Assembly: GCF_014358015.1 (NCBI RefSeq)
Contig: NZ_JACONV010000019.1
Location: forward strand, 1 to 64,000
Direction: 5' to 3'
From: Pseudomonas triticifolii
Lineage (GTDB): Bacteria; Pseudomonadota; Gammaproteobacteria; Pseudomonadales; Pseudomonadaceae
DNA: 64,000 nt
Part shown: positions 25,867-34,741 of the stretch, in pieces
Numbering within the stretch: the stretch's first letter is position 1
Layout of the letters: every line of letters starts with the position of its first letter
Notes under the pieces: generated by a model
Seen by the model: the letters and a program-made list of their open reading frames with translations, nothing else
Told to the model about the DNA's origin: nothing
Database searches by the model: none
Program-made: the position numbers and the translations under genes

Positions 25867-25989
25867 TTGAGTTCAGACTTCCGGGTGAATCGGGCGCGCG
25901 ATCATACCGGGCTCGAAGGTTTTTCAGTAAGTAAAAATTGTCGAGGCGACTGTCGGTCGTGCAGATATGTCTCACGGGTGGCAATCCCG

Positions 25990-26513
25990 GTGGGAGTGAG
26001 CTTGCTCACGAAGAGGCCGGCACATCCGCTGAAACAGGGTCGTTTGAACCATGGCTTTCGCGGACAAGTCCGCTCCCACGGAGTGTGCAGTTCACATCCC
26101 GGTGGGAGTGAGCTTGCTCACGAAGAGGCCGGCACATCCGCTGAAGCAGGGGCGTTTGAACGATGGCTTTCGCGGACAAGTCCGCTCCCACGGAGTGATC
26201 TGCACCCCAAAAGTTGGACACCCATCTGACTTCTTGGGGGCAGATCAGAGTGAAAACCGGTCCCGTCAGCCAGTGGGAGCGGACTTGTCCGCGAAGGCGT
26301 CAGTACATTCAGCCAAAGTGTGGAGCCTGAAACTCAGTCTTCGCGGACAAGTCCGCTCCCACGGAGTGCGCAGTTCACATCCCGGTGGGAGTGAGCCTGC
26401 TCACGAAGAGGCCGGTACATCCGCTGAAACAGGGGCGGCTGAACCATGGCTTTCGCGGACAAGTCCGCTCCCGCGGAGTGAGCAGTTCAATGCCCCGTGG
26501 GAGGCGGCTTGCC
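25990..26513. repeat. REP cluster: four ~90-bp inverted-pair units
   Basis: Units at 25990-26080, 26102-26191, 26273-26362 and 26385-26473. Each opens with GTGGGAG(T/C)G(A/G)(G/A)C(T)TG... and closes with TTCGCGGACAAGTCCGCTCC. The first to second and third to fourth starts are both exactly 112 bp apart. The linker CGCAGTTCACATCCCG is shared except between units 2 and 3, where a 52-bp palindrome (26196-26247) sits. A fifth half REP, GTGGGAGGCGGCTTGCC (26498-26513 and on), abuts the mrcA stop codon. No gene lies in 25867-26513. Confidence 0.9.
26196..26247. repeat. 52-bp imperfect palindrome resembling joined IS ends, copy A
   Basis: Begins TGATCTGCACCCCAAAAG and ends CTTGGGGGCAGATCA; the two ends are imperfect inverted repeats of about 26 bp. 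The ends look like terminal repeats of IS3-group elements, but no transposase lies between them. A second copy with only three differences is at 48636-48687, also joined to a GTGGGAGCGGACTTGTCCGCG hairpin in the same relative orientation. Confidence 0.8.
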
Positions 26514-28958
26514 TCAGAACAAGTCGATCGGTGCCGACTCATCCGCTGGCAGCGGGCTGCCCGGCGCGCTGCCGCCGCCCAGTTCGTTGACGCTCGGCGG
26601 CGTGTCTTCGCTCTTGAACAGTTCGAAGAACGCATTTGGTGTACTCGGCGTTGCCGCGCGGCCGCTGACCGGGTCGACGCGCAAGCTGAGGATGCCATCC
26701 GGCTCTGCCTGCTGATGCGGCGGCTTGTCTTTCAGTGCGGCGCTCATGTAGTCCATCCAGATCGGCAGCGAGACCGTGCCGCCGAACTCGTGACGTCCCA
26801 GGCTTTCCGGCTGATCGAAACCGCTCCACACCGTGGTCACGTAATCTGCGTTGTAGCCGGAGAACCACGCATCCTTGGATTCGTTGGTCGTACCGGTCTT
26901 GCCTGCAATGTCAGGTCGGTTCATGGACAGTGCGCGACGCCCTGTACCGCGCTTGATCACGTCCTGCAGCATGCTGTTCAGGATGAACGTCGTGCGGCTG
27001 TCGACGATTCGCTCGGCCACGGCGGGTGCCTGAGGTTCGGCAGGTGCGTTCGAGGCGTTGGTCGTCAGGTCGGGGCTGTCGTGTACCGCAAAGGTCGACG
27101 TATCAGGCGCGGTCTTCACATCATGGGCCGGTACGCTGGGCGGGTTGGCCGCAAACAGGGTCTGGCCGTCGCGGTTCTCGATGGTCTGGATCAGGTAAGG
27201 GCTGACCTTGTAGCCGCCGTTGGCAAAGGCGCTCCAGCCCGTGGCGATTTCCATCGGGGTCAGCGTTGCGGTGCCCAGAGCCAGCGACAGGTTGCGCGGC
27301 AGGTCCTGCTTGGCGAAGCCGAAGCGGGTGATGTAGTCGATCGTGCTGTCCACGCCCAGTGCCTGCAGCAGGCGGATCGAAACCAGGTTGCGCGACTTGT
27401 ACAGCGCTTCGCGCAGACGGATGGGGCCGAGGAACGTGTTGGTGTCGTTCTTCGGACGCCAGACCTTGTCCAGGTATTCATCGACGAACACGATAGGCGC
27501 GTCGTTCACCAGGCTCGACGCGGTGTAGCCGTTATCGAGTGCAGCACTATAAATGAATGGCTTGAAGCTCGAACCCGGCTGACGCTTGGCCTGCATGGCA
27601 CGGTTGTAGTTGCTCTGCTCGAACGCGAAGCCGCCGACCAGTGCGCGAATGGCACCATTCTGCGGATCCAGTGACACCAGTGCGCTTTGCGCGACGGGAA
27701 TTTGACTGAATTTGAGCGAGCCGTCGTCCTGGCGCAGCAGGCGAACCAGATCACCGACCTTGACTACATCGCCTGGCTGCTTCGGATTGGCGCCCAGGCT
27801 GTTGGTGTTCAGGTACGGGCGCGCCCACTTCATGGTGCTCCAGTCGACCGTTTCTTCTTTCTCGCCATTGCGCGTCAGCACGCGCAAGCCGGCCTTGTCG
27901 ACCTGGGTCACGATGGCAGGCTCAAGGCCGTTGATCGTGCGTTGCCTGGTCAGTTCCTGAGCCCAGTTGGCGCGGGTCATGCCGGGGAAGCGGCTTTCCG
28001 GGCCGCGGTAGCCGTGGCGCTGATCGTAGTCGATCAGGCCGCGCTGGACGGCCTTGTTGGCGTCTTCCTGCAGGCCGCTTGGAACGGTCGTAGTAACGCG
28101 GAAACCCTCGGTGTAGGCGTCGCTGCCGTAACGACCGACCATTTCGGCGCGGGCCATTTCAGCGATATAAGGGGCGTTAACTTCAGGTGTCGGAACGTGA
28201 TAGCTGGCGTTGAGTGGTTCGCTCAGAGCGGCCTGATAGGCAGTCTGGTCGATCTTGCCCAGACGGTACATGCGGCCCAGGATCCAGTCGCGGCGTTCCT
28301 TGGCGCGGGCCGGGTTGGCCAATGGGTTGAAACGTGACGGCGCCTTGGGTAAACCGGCAATCATGGCCATTTGCGCAAGACTTACATCGCGAATCGATTT
28401 GCCGTAGTAGACTTGCGCCGCCGCCTCGATGCCATAGGCCCGGTTGCCCAGATAGATCTTGTTCACGTACAGCTCAAGAATCTCGTCCTTGGTGAGTTGG
28501 CGCTCGATTTGCAAGGCGAGAAGAATCTCGGTGGTTTTGCGTGAAAAGCTTCTTTCGCTGGTCAGGAAAAAGTTTTTCGCGACCTGCATCGTGATGGTAC
28601 TGCCGCCTGATTGAATGTGGCCGCTCTTCACCAGTTGTGTGGCGGCGCGCATCAGGCTGCTGGGATCGACGCCGTAGTGATTGGCGAAATTGTCGTCTTC
28701 GGCCGATAACAGTGCGTTGATGAAGTTGGGCGGGATCTCGGCGAAGCGAATAGGGGTGCGGCGCATCTCGCCAAACTCGGCGATCAGCTTGCCGTCGCTG
28801 CTGTAAACGCGCAGGGGAATTTGCAGTTGGATGCTTCGCAGCGCCTCAACGGATGGCAGAGTGGGACTCAGATAAAGGAACGCGCCACTCAGGCCGAGCA
28901 GCAGCGAGCAGAATACCGCGACGAGAGACCACCAGAAAAACTTCAGCAGGCGTATCAA
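26514..28958 (-). CDS. mrcA: Penicillin-binding protein 1A (bifunctional)
   Basis: An 814-residue class A PBP that polymerises and crosslinks peptidoglycan. N-terminal membrane anchor at residues ~5-30, glycosyltransferase domain (~50-225) with the catalytic Glu in SAEDDNFANHYGVDPSSLMRA and QSGGSTITMQVAKNFF, an inserted OB-type domain (~290-400), and a transpeptidase with SxxK in GSSFKPFIYSAALDNGYT and KTG in IAGKTGTTNESKDAW. The start appears to be TTG at 28958, giving the family's RLLKFFWW anchor; no ATG fits better. Divergent from pilM, the usual Pseudomonas arrangement. Confidence 0.95.
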   Translation of the reverse strand: MIRLLKFFWWSLVAVFCSLLLGLSGAFLYLSPTLPSVEALRSIQLQIPLRVYSSDGKLIAEFGEMRRTPIRFAEIPPNFINALLSAEDDNFANHYGVDPSSLMRAATQLVKSGHIQSGGSTITMQVAKNFFLTSERSFSRKTTEILLALQIERQLTKDEILELYVNKIYLGNRAYGIEAAAQVYYGKSIRDVSLAQMAMIAGLPKAPSRFNPLANPARAKERRDWILGRMYRLGKIDQTAYQAALSEPLNASYHVPTPEVNAPYIAEMARAEMVGRYGSDAYTEGFRVTTTVPSGLQEDANKAVQRGLIDYDQRHGYRGPESRFPGMTRANWAQELTRQRTINGLEPAIVTQVDKAGLRVLTRNGEKEETVDWSTMKWARPYLNTNSLGANPKQPGDVVKVGDLVRLLRQDDGSLKFSQIPVAQSALVSLDPQNGAIRALVGGFAFEQSNYNRAMQAKRQPGSSFKPFIYSAALDNGYTASSLVNDAPIVFVDEYLDKVWRPKNDTNTFLGPIRLREALYKSRNLVSIRLLQALGVDSTIDYITRFGFAKQDLPRNLSLALGTATLTPMEIATGWSAFANGGYKVSPYLIQTIENRDGQTLFAANPPSVPAHDVKTAPDTSTFAVHDSPDLTTNASNAPAEPQAPAVAERIVDSRTTFILNSMLQDVIKRGTGRRALSMNRPDIAGKTGTTNESKDAWFSGYNADYVTTVWSGFDQPESLGRHEFGGTVSLPIWMDYMSAALKDKPPHQQAEPDGILSLRVDPVSGRAATPSTPNAFFELFKSEDTPPSVNELGGGSAPGSPLPADESAPIDLF

Positions 28959-29164
28959 GGCTTTTGGATTTCCAGAAAAAATAATAGGTTAAGCGCAGGC
29001 ATTTACAAATGAACACGCCTTGAAGCTTTCTCAAACGAAAAAAACGCTGGGCATTATAAGCATTTTTCGTCCCCAAGCGTGATTTGCGCTACTGTCAAGG
29101 CTGCCGACAGTGACGTCGACCCGAAATAACTCCGTAAGTGACGGAAACTCATAGGAATCAGGTT

Positions 29165-30229
29165 GTGTTCGAACTCTTCAGTAAGAAGGCCAACACCCTT
29201 CTAGGGATCGATATTAGCTCCACCTCGGTAAAACTCCTTGAATTGAGTCGCTCCGGAAATCGCTACAAAGTCGAGTCTTACGCCGTCGAGCCGCTGCCTG
29301 CCAATGCCGTGGTCGAGAAGAACATTGCCGAGCTCGAAGGGGTCGGCCAGGCGCTGTCACGGGTTATCGTGAAGGCCAAGACCAGCGCCAGAATCGTGGC
29401 GGTGGCCGTGGCAGGTTCCGCGGTCATCACCAAGACCATCGAGATGGATGCCGGCCTGTCGGACGACGACATGGAGAACCAGCTCAAGCTCGAAGCCGAC
29501 CAATACATTCCCTATCCGCTGGAAGAAGTCGCCATCGATTTCGAGGTGCAGGGCTATTCGGTGCGCAACCCCGAGCGTGTCGAGGTGCTGCTGGCGGCCT
29601 GTCGCAAGGAGAACGTCGAAGTTCGCGAGGCCGCGCTGGCATTGGCCGGGCTGACCGCGCGCGTCGTCGACGTCGAGGCTTATGCGCTGGAACGTTCGTT
29701 CGGCCTGCTGGCGACGCAATTGGGCAATGGCCATGACGAGCTGACCGTCGCTGTCGTCGACATCGGCGCGACCATGACCACCCTGAGCGTACTGCACCAC
29801 GGCCGCATCATTTATACCCGCGAGCAACTGTTTGGCGGGCGACAGCTGACGGATGAGATCCAGCGGCGCTATGGCCTTTCGATGGAAGAAGCCGGCCTTG
29901 CGAAAAAGCAGGGCGGCCTGCCTGACGATTACGTCAGCGAGGTGCTGGAACCTTTCAAGGATGCATTGGTGCAACAGGTCTCGCGTTCCCTGCAGTTCTT
30001 CTTCGCGGCAGGTCAGTACAACTCTGTGGATCACATCATGCTGGCAGGCGGCACGGCTTCGATTTCAGGGCTTGAACATTTGATTCAGCGTCGTCTTGGC
30101 ACGCCGACCCAGGTAGCCAACCCGTTTGCTGACATGGCACTGAGTTCCAAGGTCAATGCCGGTGCGCTGGCCAGCGATGCACCAGCCTTGATGATCGCGT
30201 GCGGTCTGGCTTTGAGGAGCTTTGACTGA
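29165..30229 (+). CDS. pilM: Type IV pilus inner-membrane platform protein PilM
   Basis: A 354-residue actin-like cytoplasmic ATP-binding protein that binds the N-terminus of PilN and links the alignment complex to the pilus motor. A GTG start at 29165 (FELFSKKANTLLGIDISSTSVKLLEL) gives the P. aeruginosa length and has AGGAATCAGG upstream. Phosphate loops LLGIDISSTSVK and VAVVDIGATMTTLSVL are visible near residues 10 and 200; adenosine loop MLAGGTASISGLEHLI near 300. Its stop overlaps the pilN ATG by one base. Confidence 0.95.
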   Translation: MFELFSKKANTLLGIDISSTSVKLLELSRSGNRYKVESYAVEPLPANAVVEKNIAELEGVGQALSRVIVKAKTSARIVAVAVAGSAVITKTIEMDAGLSDDDMENQLKLEADQYIPYPLEEVAIDFEVQGYSVRNPERVEVLLAACRKENVEVREAALALAGLTARVVDVEAYALERSFGLLATQLGNGHDELTVAVVDIGATMTTLSVLHHGRIIYTREQLFGGRQLTDEIQRRYGLSMEEAGLAKKQGGLPDDYVSEVLEPFKDALVQQVSRSLQFFFAAGQYNSVDHIMLAGGTASISGLEHLIQRRLGTPTQVANPFADMALSSKVNAGALASDAPALMIACGLALRSFD

Positions 30230-30801
30230 TGGCACGGATCAACTTACTGCCCTGGCGTGAAGAATTACGCGAAGAACGAAAGAAGCGTTTCCTGACCGCA
30301 CTGGTCGGCGTGCTTGTGATCTCTGTCGGGATTCTGTTCCTGATTGATCGTTTCGTCAGCGCAGCCATCGACCAGCAGTTGGCGCGCAATGCCTTTTTGC
30401 AGAAAGAGGTTGCGCTGGTCGACACCCGCATCAAGGAGATCGGCGATCTGAAAGCGCGTCGCAAACAGCTGCTGGAGCGTATGAAAATCATCCAGGACCT
30501 GCAGGGCAACCGTCCCGTCACAGGTCGGGTGTTCGACCAGCTGGCTCGTACGCTGCCCGATGGCGTGTATTTCTCAGAAGTCAAAATGACCGACAAAATG
30601 ATCGCCATCACCGGCGCTGCCGAATCCAACAACCGTGTCTCGGACCTCATGCGCAACCTTGAAGCCTCCGACTGGCTGGAGGCACCGAGCCTGACTGAAG
30701 TGAAGGCCACTACGGCTGGCGCTGTCGATCAGGCGAACGTCTTTCAGCTGACCGTGCGCCAGACCCAGCCTCAGGCTGCTGCCGAAGGAGCCAGGCCATG
30801 A
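30229..30801 (+). CDS. pilN: Type IV pilus assembly protein PilN
   Basis: A 190-residue bitopic inner-membrane protein. The PilM-binding motif ARINLLPWREELREERKKR is at residues 2-20, a membrane helix at ~23-42 (FLTALVGVLVISVGILFLI), then a periplasmic coiled coil and a ferredoxin-like domain that pairs with PilO. Overlaps pilO by four bases. Confidence 0.95.
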   Translation: MARINLLPWREELREERKKRFLTALVGVLVISVGILFLIDRFVSAAIDQQLARNAFLQKEVALVDTRIKEIGDLKARRKQLLERMKIIQDLQGNRPVTGRVFDQLARTLPDGVYFSEVKMTDKMIAITGAAESNNRVSDLMRNLEASDWLEAPSLTEVKATTAGAVDQANVFQLTVRQTQPQAAAEGARP

Positions 30802-31421
30802 GCATGACCGAATGGCTGGAAGGGCTTCGCAAGGTCGACATCAACGAGCTTGACCTGAGCAACATGGGTTCATGGCCAGCTGCGGTGAAGGCCATTTCAG
30901 GCATGCTGGTTGCGGTGTTGATCTTCGCACTGGGCTATTTCCTGTTTATTCAGGACCTGGAAGCCCAACTGACGGGTGCGCAGGCAAGCGAAGCTTCGCT
31001 CAAGGAGCAGTTCACCACCAAGGCGTTCCAGGCTGCGAACCTTGAGCCCTACAAGAAACAGATGGAAGAGATGGAAAACACCTTCGGTGCCCTGCTGCGG
31101 CAACTGCCCAGCGACACCGAAGTGCCGGGCCTGCTCGAAGACATCACGCGAACCGGGCTGGGAAGCGGCCTGGAGTTCGAGGAAATCAAGCTGTTGCCCG
31201 AAGCCGTCCAGCAGTTCTATATCGAATTGCCGATACAGATCACCGTGGTGGGTGGTTATCACGATCTTGCGACCTTCGTCAGCGGCGTGGCCAGCCTGCC
31301 GCGGATCGTGACGCTGCATGATTTCGACATCAAACCGGTTGATCCCAAGGTGTCCGGCAAGCTGCGCATGAGCATCCTGGCCAAGACCTACCGCTACAAC
31401 GATGAAGGGCTGAAGAAATGA
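30798..31421 (+). CDS. pilO: Type IV pilus assembly protein PilO
   Basis: A 207-residue bitopic membrane protein that dimerises with PilN and contacts PilP. N-terminal cytoplasmic part includes LRKVDINELDLSNMGSWP, membrane helix at residues ~33-54 (AISGMLVAVLIFALGYFLFI), coiled coil ~55-95, and a C-terminal ferredoxin-like domain (YIELPIQITVVGGYHDLATFVSGVASLPRIV). Four-base overlaps with both neighbours support stoichiometric translation. Confidence 0.95.
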   Translation: MSMTEWLEGLRKVDINELDLSNMGSWPAAVKAISGMLVAVLIFALGYFLFIQDLEAQLTGAQASEASLKEQFTTKAFQAANLEPYKKQMEEMENTFGALLRQLPSDTEVPGLLEDITRTGLGSGLEFEEIKLLPEAVQQFYIELPIQITVVGGYHDLATFVSGVASLPRIVTLHDFDIKPVDPKVSGKLRMSILAKTYRYNDEGLKK

Positions 31422-31945
31422 GGGTGGCGCGTATGTTGTGCGTCAGTGCGGCCCTGACAGGGCTGGCCGGCTGTGGCGGTGACAAGGATTTTGCCGATCT
31501 GAGCGAGTTCGTGGCTCAGGCCCAGGCGCGTCCCAGCGGCACCATCGAGGCGTTGCCCAAGTTTCGGGCGTATGAAGCGTTCACCTATAACGCGGCGAGC
31601 CTGCGCAGTCCGTTTCAGCCAGCCATCAAGCTGGATATGCTCAACCGTCAGAAGGGTTCGCGGCTGGTCGCGCCGGATCTGAACCGGGTCAGGCAGTTCC
31701 TTGAAGGATTCAATATCGAAGCGTTCGAGATGGTCGGGACCATCGGTAACGAGTCGGGTACGTTCGCCTTGCTGCGCGGAGCCGGAGGGGTTCACCGGGT
31801 CAAGGTGGGAGATTACATAGGTCGTAATAACGGCCGGATTGTGTCGGTCAGCGATGCGCAGGTCGATGTGATTGAAATTGTTCCTGATGGAGAGGGGGCC
31901 TGGCTTGAAAGGCCGCGCAGTATTTCCCTCAAAGAACGCTCATGA
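31418..31945 (+). CDS. pilP: Type IV pilus lipoprotein PilP
   Basis: A 175-residue lipoprotein connecting PilN/PilO to the secretin PilQ. Signal peptide with lipobox LAGC, lipidated Cys19; then an unstructured PilNO-binding segment and the HR beta-domain from residue ~80 (MVGTIGNESGTFALLRGAGGVHRVKVGDYIGRNNGRIVSVSDAQVDVIEIV). Overlaps pilQ by four bases. Confidence 0.94.
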   Translation: MRVARMLCVSAALTGLAGCGGDKDFADLSEFVAQAQARPSGTIEALPKFRAYEAFTYNAASLRSPFQPAIKLDMLNRQKGSRLVAPDLNRVRQFLEGFNIEAFEMVGTIGNESGTFALLRGAGGVHRVKVGDYIGRNNGRIVSVSDAQVDVIEIVPDGEGAWLERPRSISLKERS

Positions 31946-34092
31946 AGTGGGCAAGGCCAAGCATGCAAAGCACCGCACAACGGAAATTGATCATGACCCG
32001 GATTCTCTCGATTATCGGCGTGTCGTTATGGATAGCGATGATGTCGCCGGTTCTCCAGGCGGCCAACCTCAAGACCCTGGACGTTGCTGCGCTGCCGGGT
32101 GACCGGATCGAGCTCAAGCTTGCATTCGATTCGCCGGTGCCAGCCCCGCGTGGCTACACGACCGAGCAGCCGGCGCGCATTGCGCTGGACCTGCCAGGCG
32201 TGACCAGTCAGCTTGCAACCAAAAGCCGTGATCTGGGTGCGGGCAACGCACGCAGCGTGGTCGTGGTTCAGGCACAGGATCGTACGCGGGTCATCATCAA
32301 CCTGACGTCGCTGTCGCCGTACAGCTCGCGGGTCGAAGGCAATAATCTGTTCGTGGTGATCGGTCAGGGCGCCGCTGCCGCCCAGGCCTCGCAGCCCAGT
32401 ACCGCCAAGGGCGCTGTCAGGGTTGCAGTACCACCGCCCACGCCAGCTTCTGCGCGGCCTTATGTGCCTGCCGGTGCGCGGGCCATTCGCAACGTCGACT
32501 TCCAGCGCGGTGAGCTGGGCGAAGGCAATGTGATCATCGACTTGAGTAACGCCAGCATCGCGCCGGACATTCAGGAGCAGGGCGGCAAGATCCGTGTGGA
32601 CTTTGCCAAGACCCAGTTGCCCGATCCACTGCGTGTGCGCCTGGACGTCAAGGATTTCGCCACCCCGGTGCAGTTCGTGAGCGCCACCGCCTCGGGCGAC
32701 AAGGCGAGCATCTCCATCGAGCCGTCCGGTGCGTTCGACTATTCGGCCTTCCAGACCGAAAACAAGCTGACCATCAGTGTGCGTCCATTGACCAATGAGG
32801 ACGTGGACCGACGTGCCGCCGACAAGCCGGTGTATACCGGCGAAAAGCTGTCACTCAACTTTCAGGACATCGACGTGCGTTCGGTGCTGCAGTTGATCGC
32901 CGATTTCACCAACCTCAATCTGGTTGCCAGTGACACGGTTCAGGGCGGCATCACCCTGCGACTGCAGAACGTGCCGTGGGATCAGGCGCTGGACCTGGTG
33001 CTCAAGACCAAAGGGCTGGACAAGCGCAAGGTCGGTAGCGTGTTGCTGGTCGCGCCCGCCGACGAGATTGCCGCCCGTGAGCGTCAGGAGCTGGAATCGC
33101 TCAAGCAGATTGCCGAGCTGGCACCGCTACGCCGCGAACTGCTGCAGGTCAACTACGCCAAGGCAGGCGACATCGCCAAGCTGTTTCAGTCGGTCACCAG
33201 TGCCGAGTCCAAGACCGACGAGCGCGGTTCCATCACCGTGGATGAGCGTACCAACAACATCATTGCCTACCAGACTCAGGACCGTCTGGACGAGTTGCGC
33301 CGCATTGTGTCGCAACTCGACATTCCGGTACGTCAGGTCATGATCGAGGCGCGCATCGTCGAGGCCAACGTCGACTATGACAAGCAGATCGGCGTGCGCT
33401 GGGGCGGTCGGACCGATCGGTCTCGCAAGTGGAGCATTGGCGGTCTCGATGATAACGGCGATGAAGCAGGCAATACGGGGAACGACCTGACCGCGAATAT
33501 TCCTTTCGTGGATCTGGGGGCACCCGATGCCACGGCTGGCGTTGGCATCGGCTTTCTGACCAATAACGCACTGCTTGACCTTGAACTCAGTGCGATGGAA
33601 AAAACCGGTAACGGCGAAATCGTCTCCCAGCCCAAGGTCGTGACCTCTGACAAGGAAACCGCCAAGATCCTCAAGGGCACGGAGATTCCGTATCAGGAAT
33701 CCAGCTCGAGCGGTGCCACGACCGTGAGCTTCAAGGAAGCTTCCCTGTCGCTGGAAGTCACCCCGCAGATCACCCCGGACAACCGCATCATCATGGAGGT
33801 CAAGGTCACCAAGGATGAGCCCGACTACCTCAATGCCGTGCTGGGTGTGCCGCCGATCAAGAAAAACGAGGTCAACGCCAAGGTGCTGATTTCCGACGGC
33901 GAGACGATCGTGATTGGTGGTGTGTTCTCCAATACGCAAAGTAAAGTTGTAGAGAAAGTGCCATTTCTCGGTGATGTGCCGTATCTTGGCCGCCTTTTCA
34001 GGCGCGACGTGGTATCAGAGGCAAAATCCGAGCTGTTGGTATTTCTGACACCGCGTATCATGAACAACCAGGCGATTGCTGTGAGTCGTTGA
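31942..34092 (+). CDS. pilQ: Type IV pilus secretin PilQ
   Basis: A 716-residue outer-membrane secretin through which the pilus passes. Two AMIN domains (~40-290) bind peptidoglycan, then an N0/STN domain (GEKLSLNFQDIDVRSVLQLI), N1 (LLQVNYAKAGDIAKLF), and the secretin barrel with VTPQITPDNRIIMEVKV and VPFLGDVPYLGRLFRR. The ATG at 31942 overlaps pilP by four bases but adds about 17 polar residues before the signal peptide (MTRILSIIGVSLWIAMMSPVLQA). The ATG at 31993 could be the true start. Confidence 0.94.
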   Translation: MKWARPSMQSTAQRKLIMTRILSIIGVSLWIAMMSPVLQAANLKTLDVAALPGDRIELKLAFDSPVPAPRGYTTEQPARIALDLPGVTSQLATKSRDLGAGNARSVVVVQAQDRTRVIINLTSLSPYSSRVEGNNLFVVIGQGAAAAQASQPSTAKGAVRVAVPPPTPASARPYVPAGARAIRNVDFQRGELGEGNVIIDLSNASIAPDIQEQGGKIRVDFAKTQLPDPLRVRLDVKDFATPVQFVSATASGDKASISIEPSGAFDYSAFQTENKLTISVRPLTNEDVDRRAADKPVYTGEKLSLNFQDIDVRSVLQLIADFTNLNLVASDTVQGGITLRLQNVPWDQALDLVLKTKGLDKRKVGSVLLVAPADEIAARERQELESLKQIAELAPLRRELLQVNYAKAGDIAKLFQSVTSAESKTDERGSITVDERTNNIIAYQTQDRLDELRRIVSQLDIPVRQVMIEARIVEANVDYDKQIGVRWGGRTDRSRKWSIGGLDDNGDEAGNTGNDLTANIPFVDLGAPDATAGVGIGFLTNNALLDLELSAMEKTGNGEIVSQPKVVTSDKETAKILKGTEIPYQESSSSGATTVSFKEASLSLEVTPQITPDNRIIMEVKVTKDEPDYLNAVLGVPPIKKNEVNAKVLISDGETIVIGGVFSNTQSKVVEKVPFLGDVPYLGRLFRRDVVSEAKSELLVFLTPRIMNNQAIAVSR

Positions 34093-34096
34093 TTCT

Positions 34097-34615
34097 GTGC
34101 GAAATTTAATACTTGTGGGGCCGATGGGTGCTGGCAAGAGCACCATCGGCCGTTTGCTTGCCAAAGAGTTGCGACTGCCGTTCAAGGATTCCGACAAGGA
34201 AATCGAGCTGCGTACGGGCGCCAATATTCCCTGGATTTTCGACAAGGAAGGCGAGCCGGGCTTTCGCGACCGTGAGCAGGCCATGATTGCCGAACTGTGC
34301 GAGGCCGACGGCGTTGTCCTGGCAACGGGCGGCGGTGCAGTCATGCGCAGCGAAAATCGTCAGGCGCTGCATGCAGGCGGGCGCGTGGTGTACCTGCACG
34401 CCTCCGTCGAACAGCAAGTGGGTCGTACGGCGCGTGATCGCAATCGTCCGTTGCTGCGCACGGCAGACCCGGCCCGGGTGCTGGGTGAATTGCTGGCGAT
34501 TCGTGACCCGTTGTATAGGGAGATCGCCGATCTGGTGGTCGAAACCGATGAACGGCCGCCCCGTATGGTGGTTCTGGATATTCTGGCGCGTCTGGCCGAG
34601 CTTCCTCCCCGTTAA
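34097..34615 (+). CDS. aroK: Shikimate kinase
   Basis: A 172-residue P-loop kinase that phosphorylates shikimate in aromatic amino acid synthesis. Start is GTG at 34097, four bases after the pilQ stop. Walker A GPMGAGKSTIGRLLA at residues 7-21, shikimate-binding Asp in KDSDKEIELRTG, Arg in GFRDREQAMI, GGGAVMRSENR, and the lid ARDRNRPLLR. Part of the conserved pilQ-aroK-aroB order. Confidence 0.95.
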   Translation: MRNLILVGPMGAGKSTIGRLLAKELRLPFKDSDKEIELRTGANIPWIFDKEGEPGFRDREQAMIAELCEADGVVLATGGGAVMRSENRQALHAGGRVVYLHASVEQQVGRTARDRNRPLLRTADPARVLGELLAIRDPLYREIADLVVETDERPPRMVVLDILARLAELPPR

Positions 34616-34741
34616 AGCGCGGCCAAAAATGCGCTATCCTCGGCGACCATTAAAAACAGTGATGGTGCAGGCTCCCGGAGCATGGCTGTCCTGACGCACG
34701 CAAGCGTGCAACCGCCCAACCCGTAATCAATGTGGGGACAC

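Noticed and set aside
26196..26247. Intact insertion sequence
   Set aside because: Only ends are present. There is no transposase frame within or near either copy of the palindrome.
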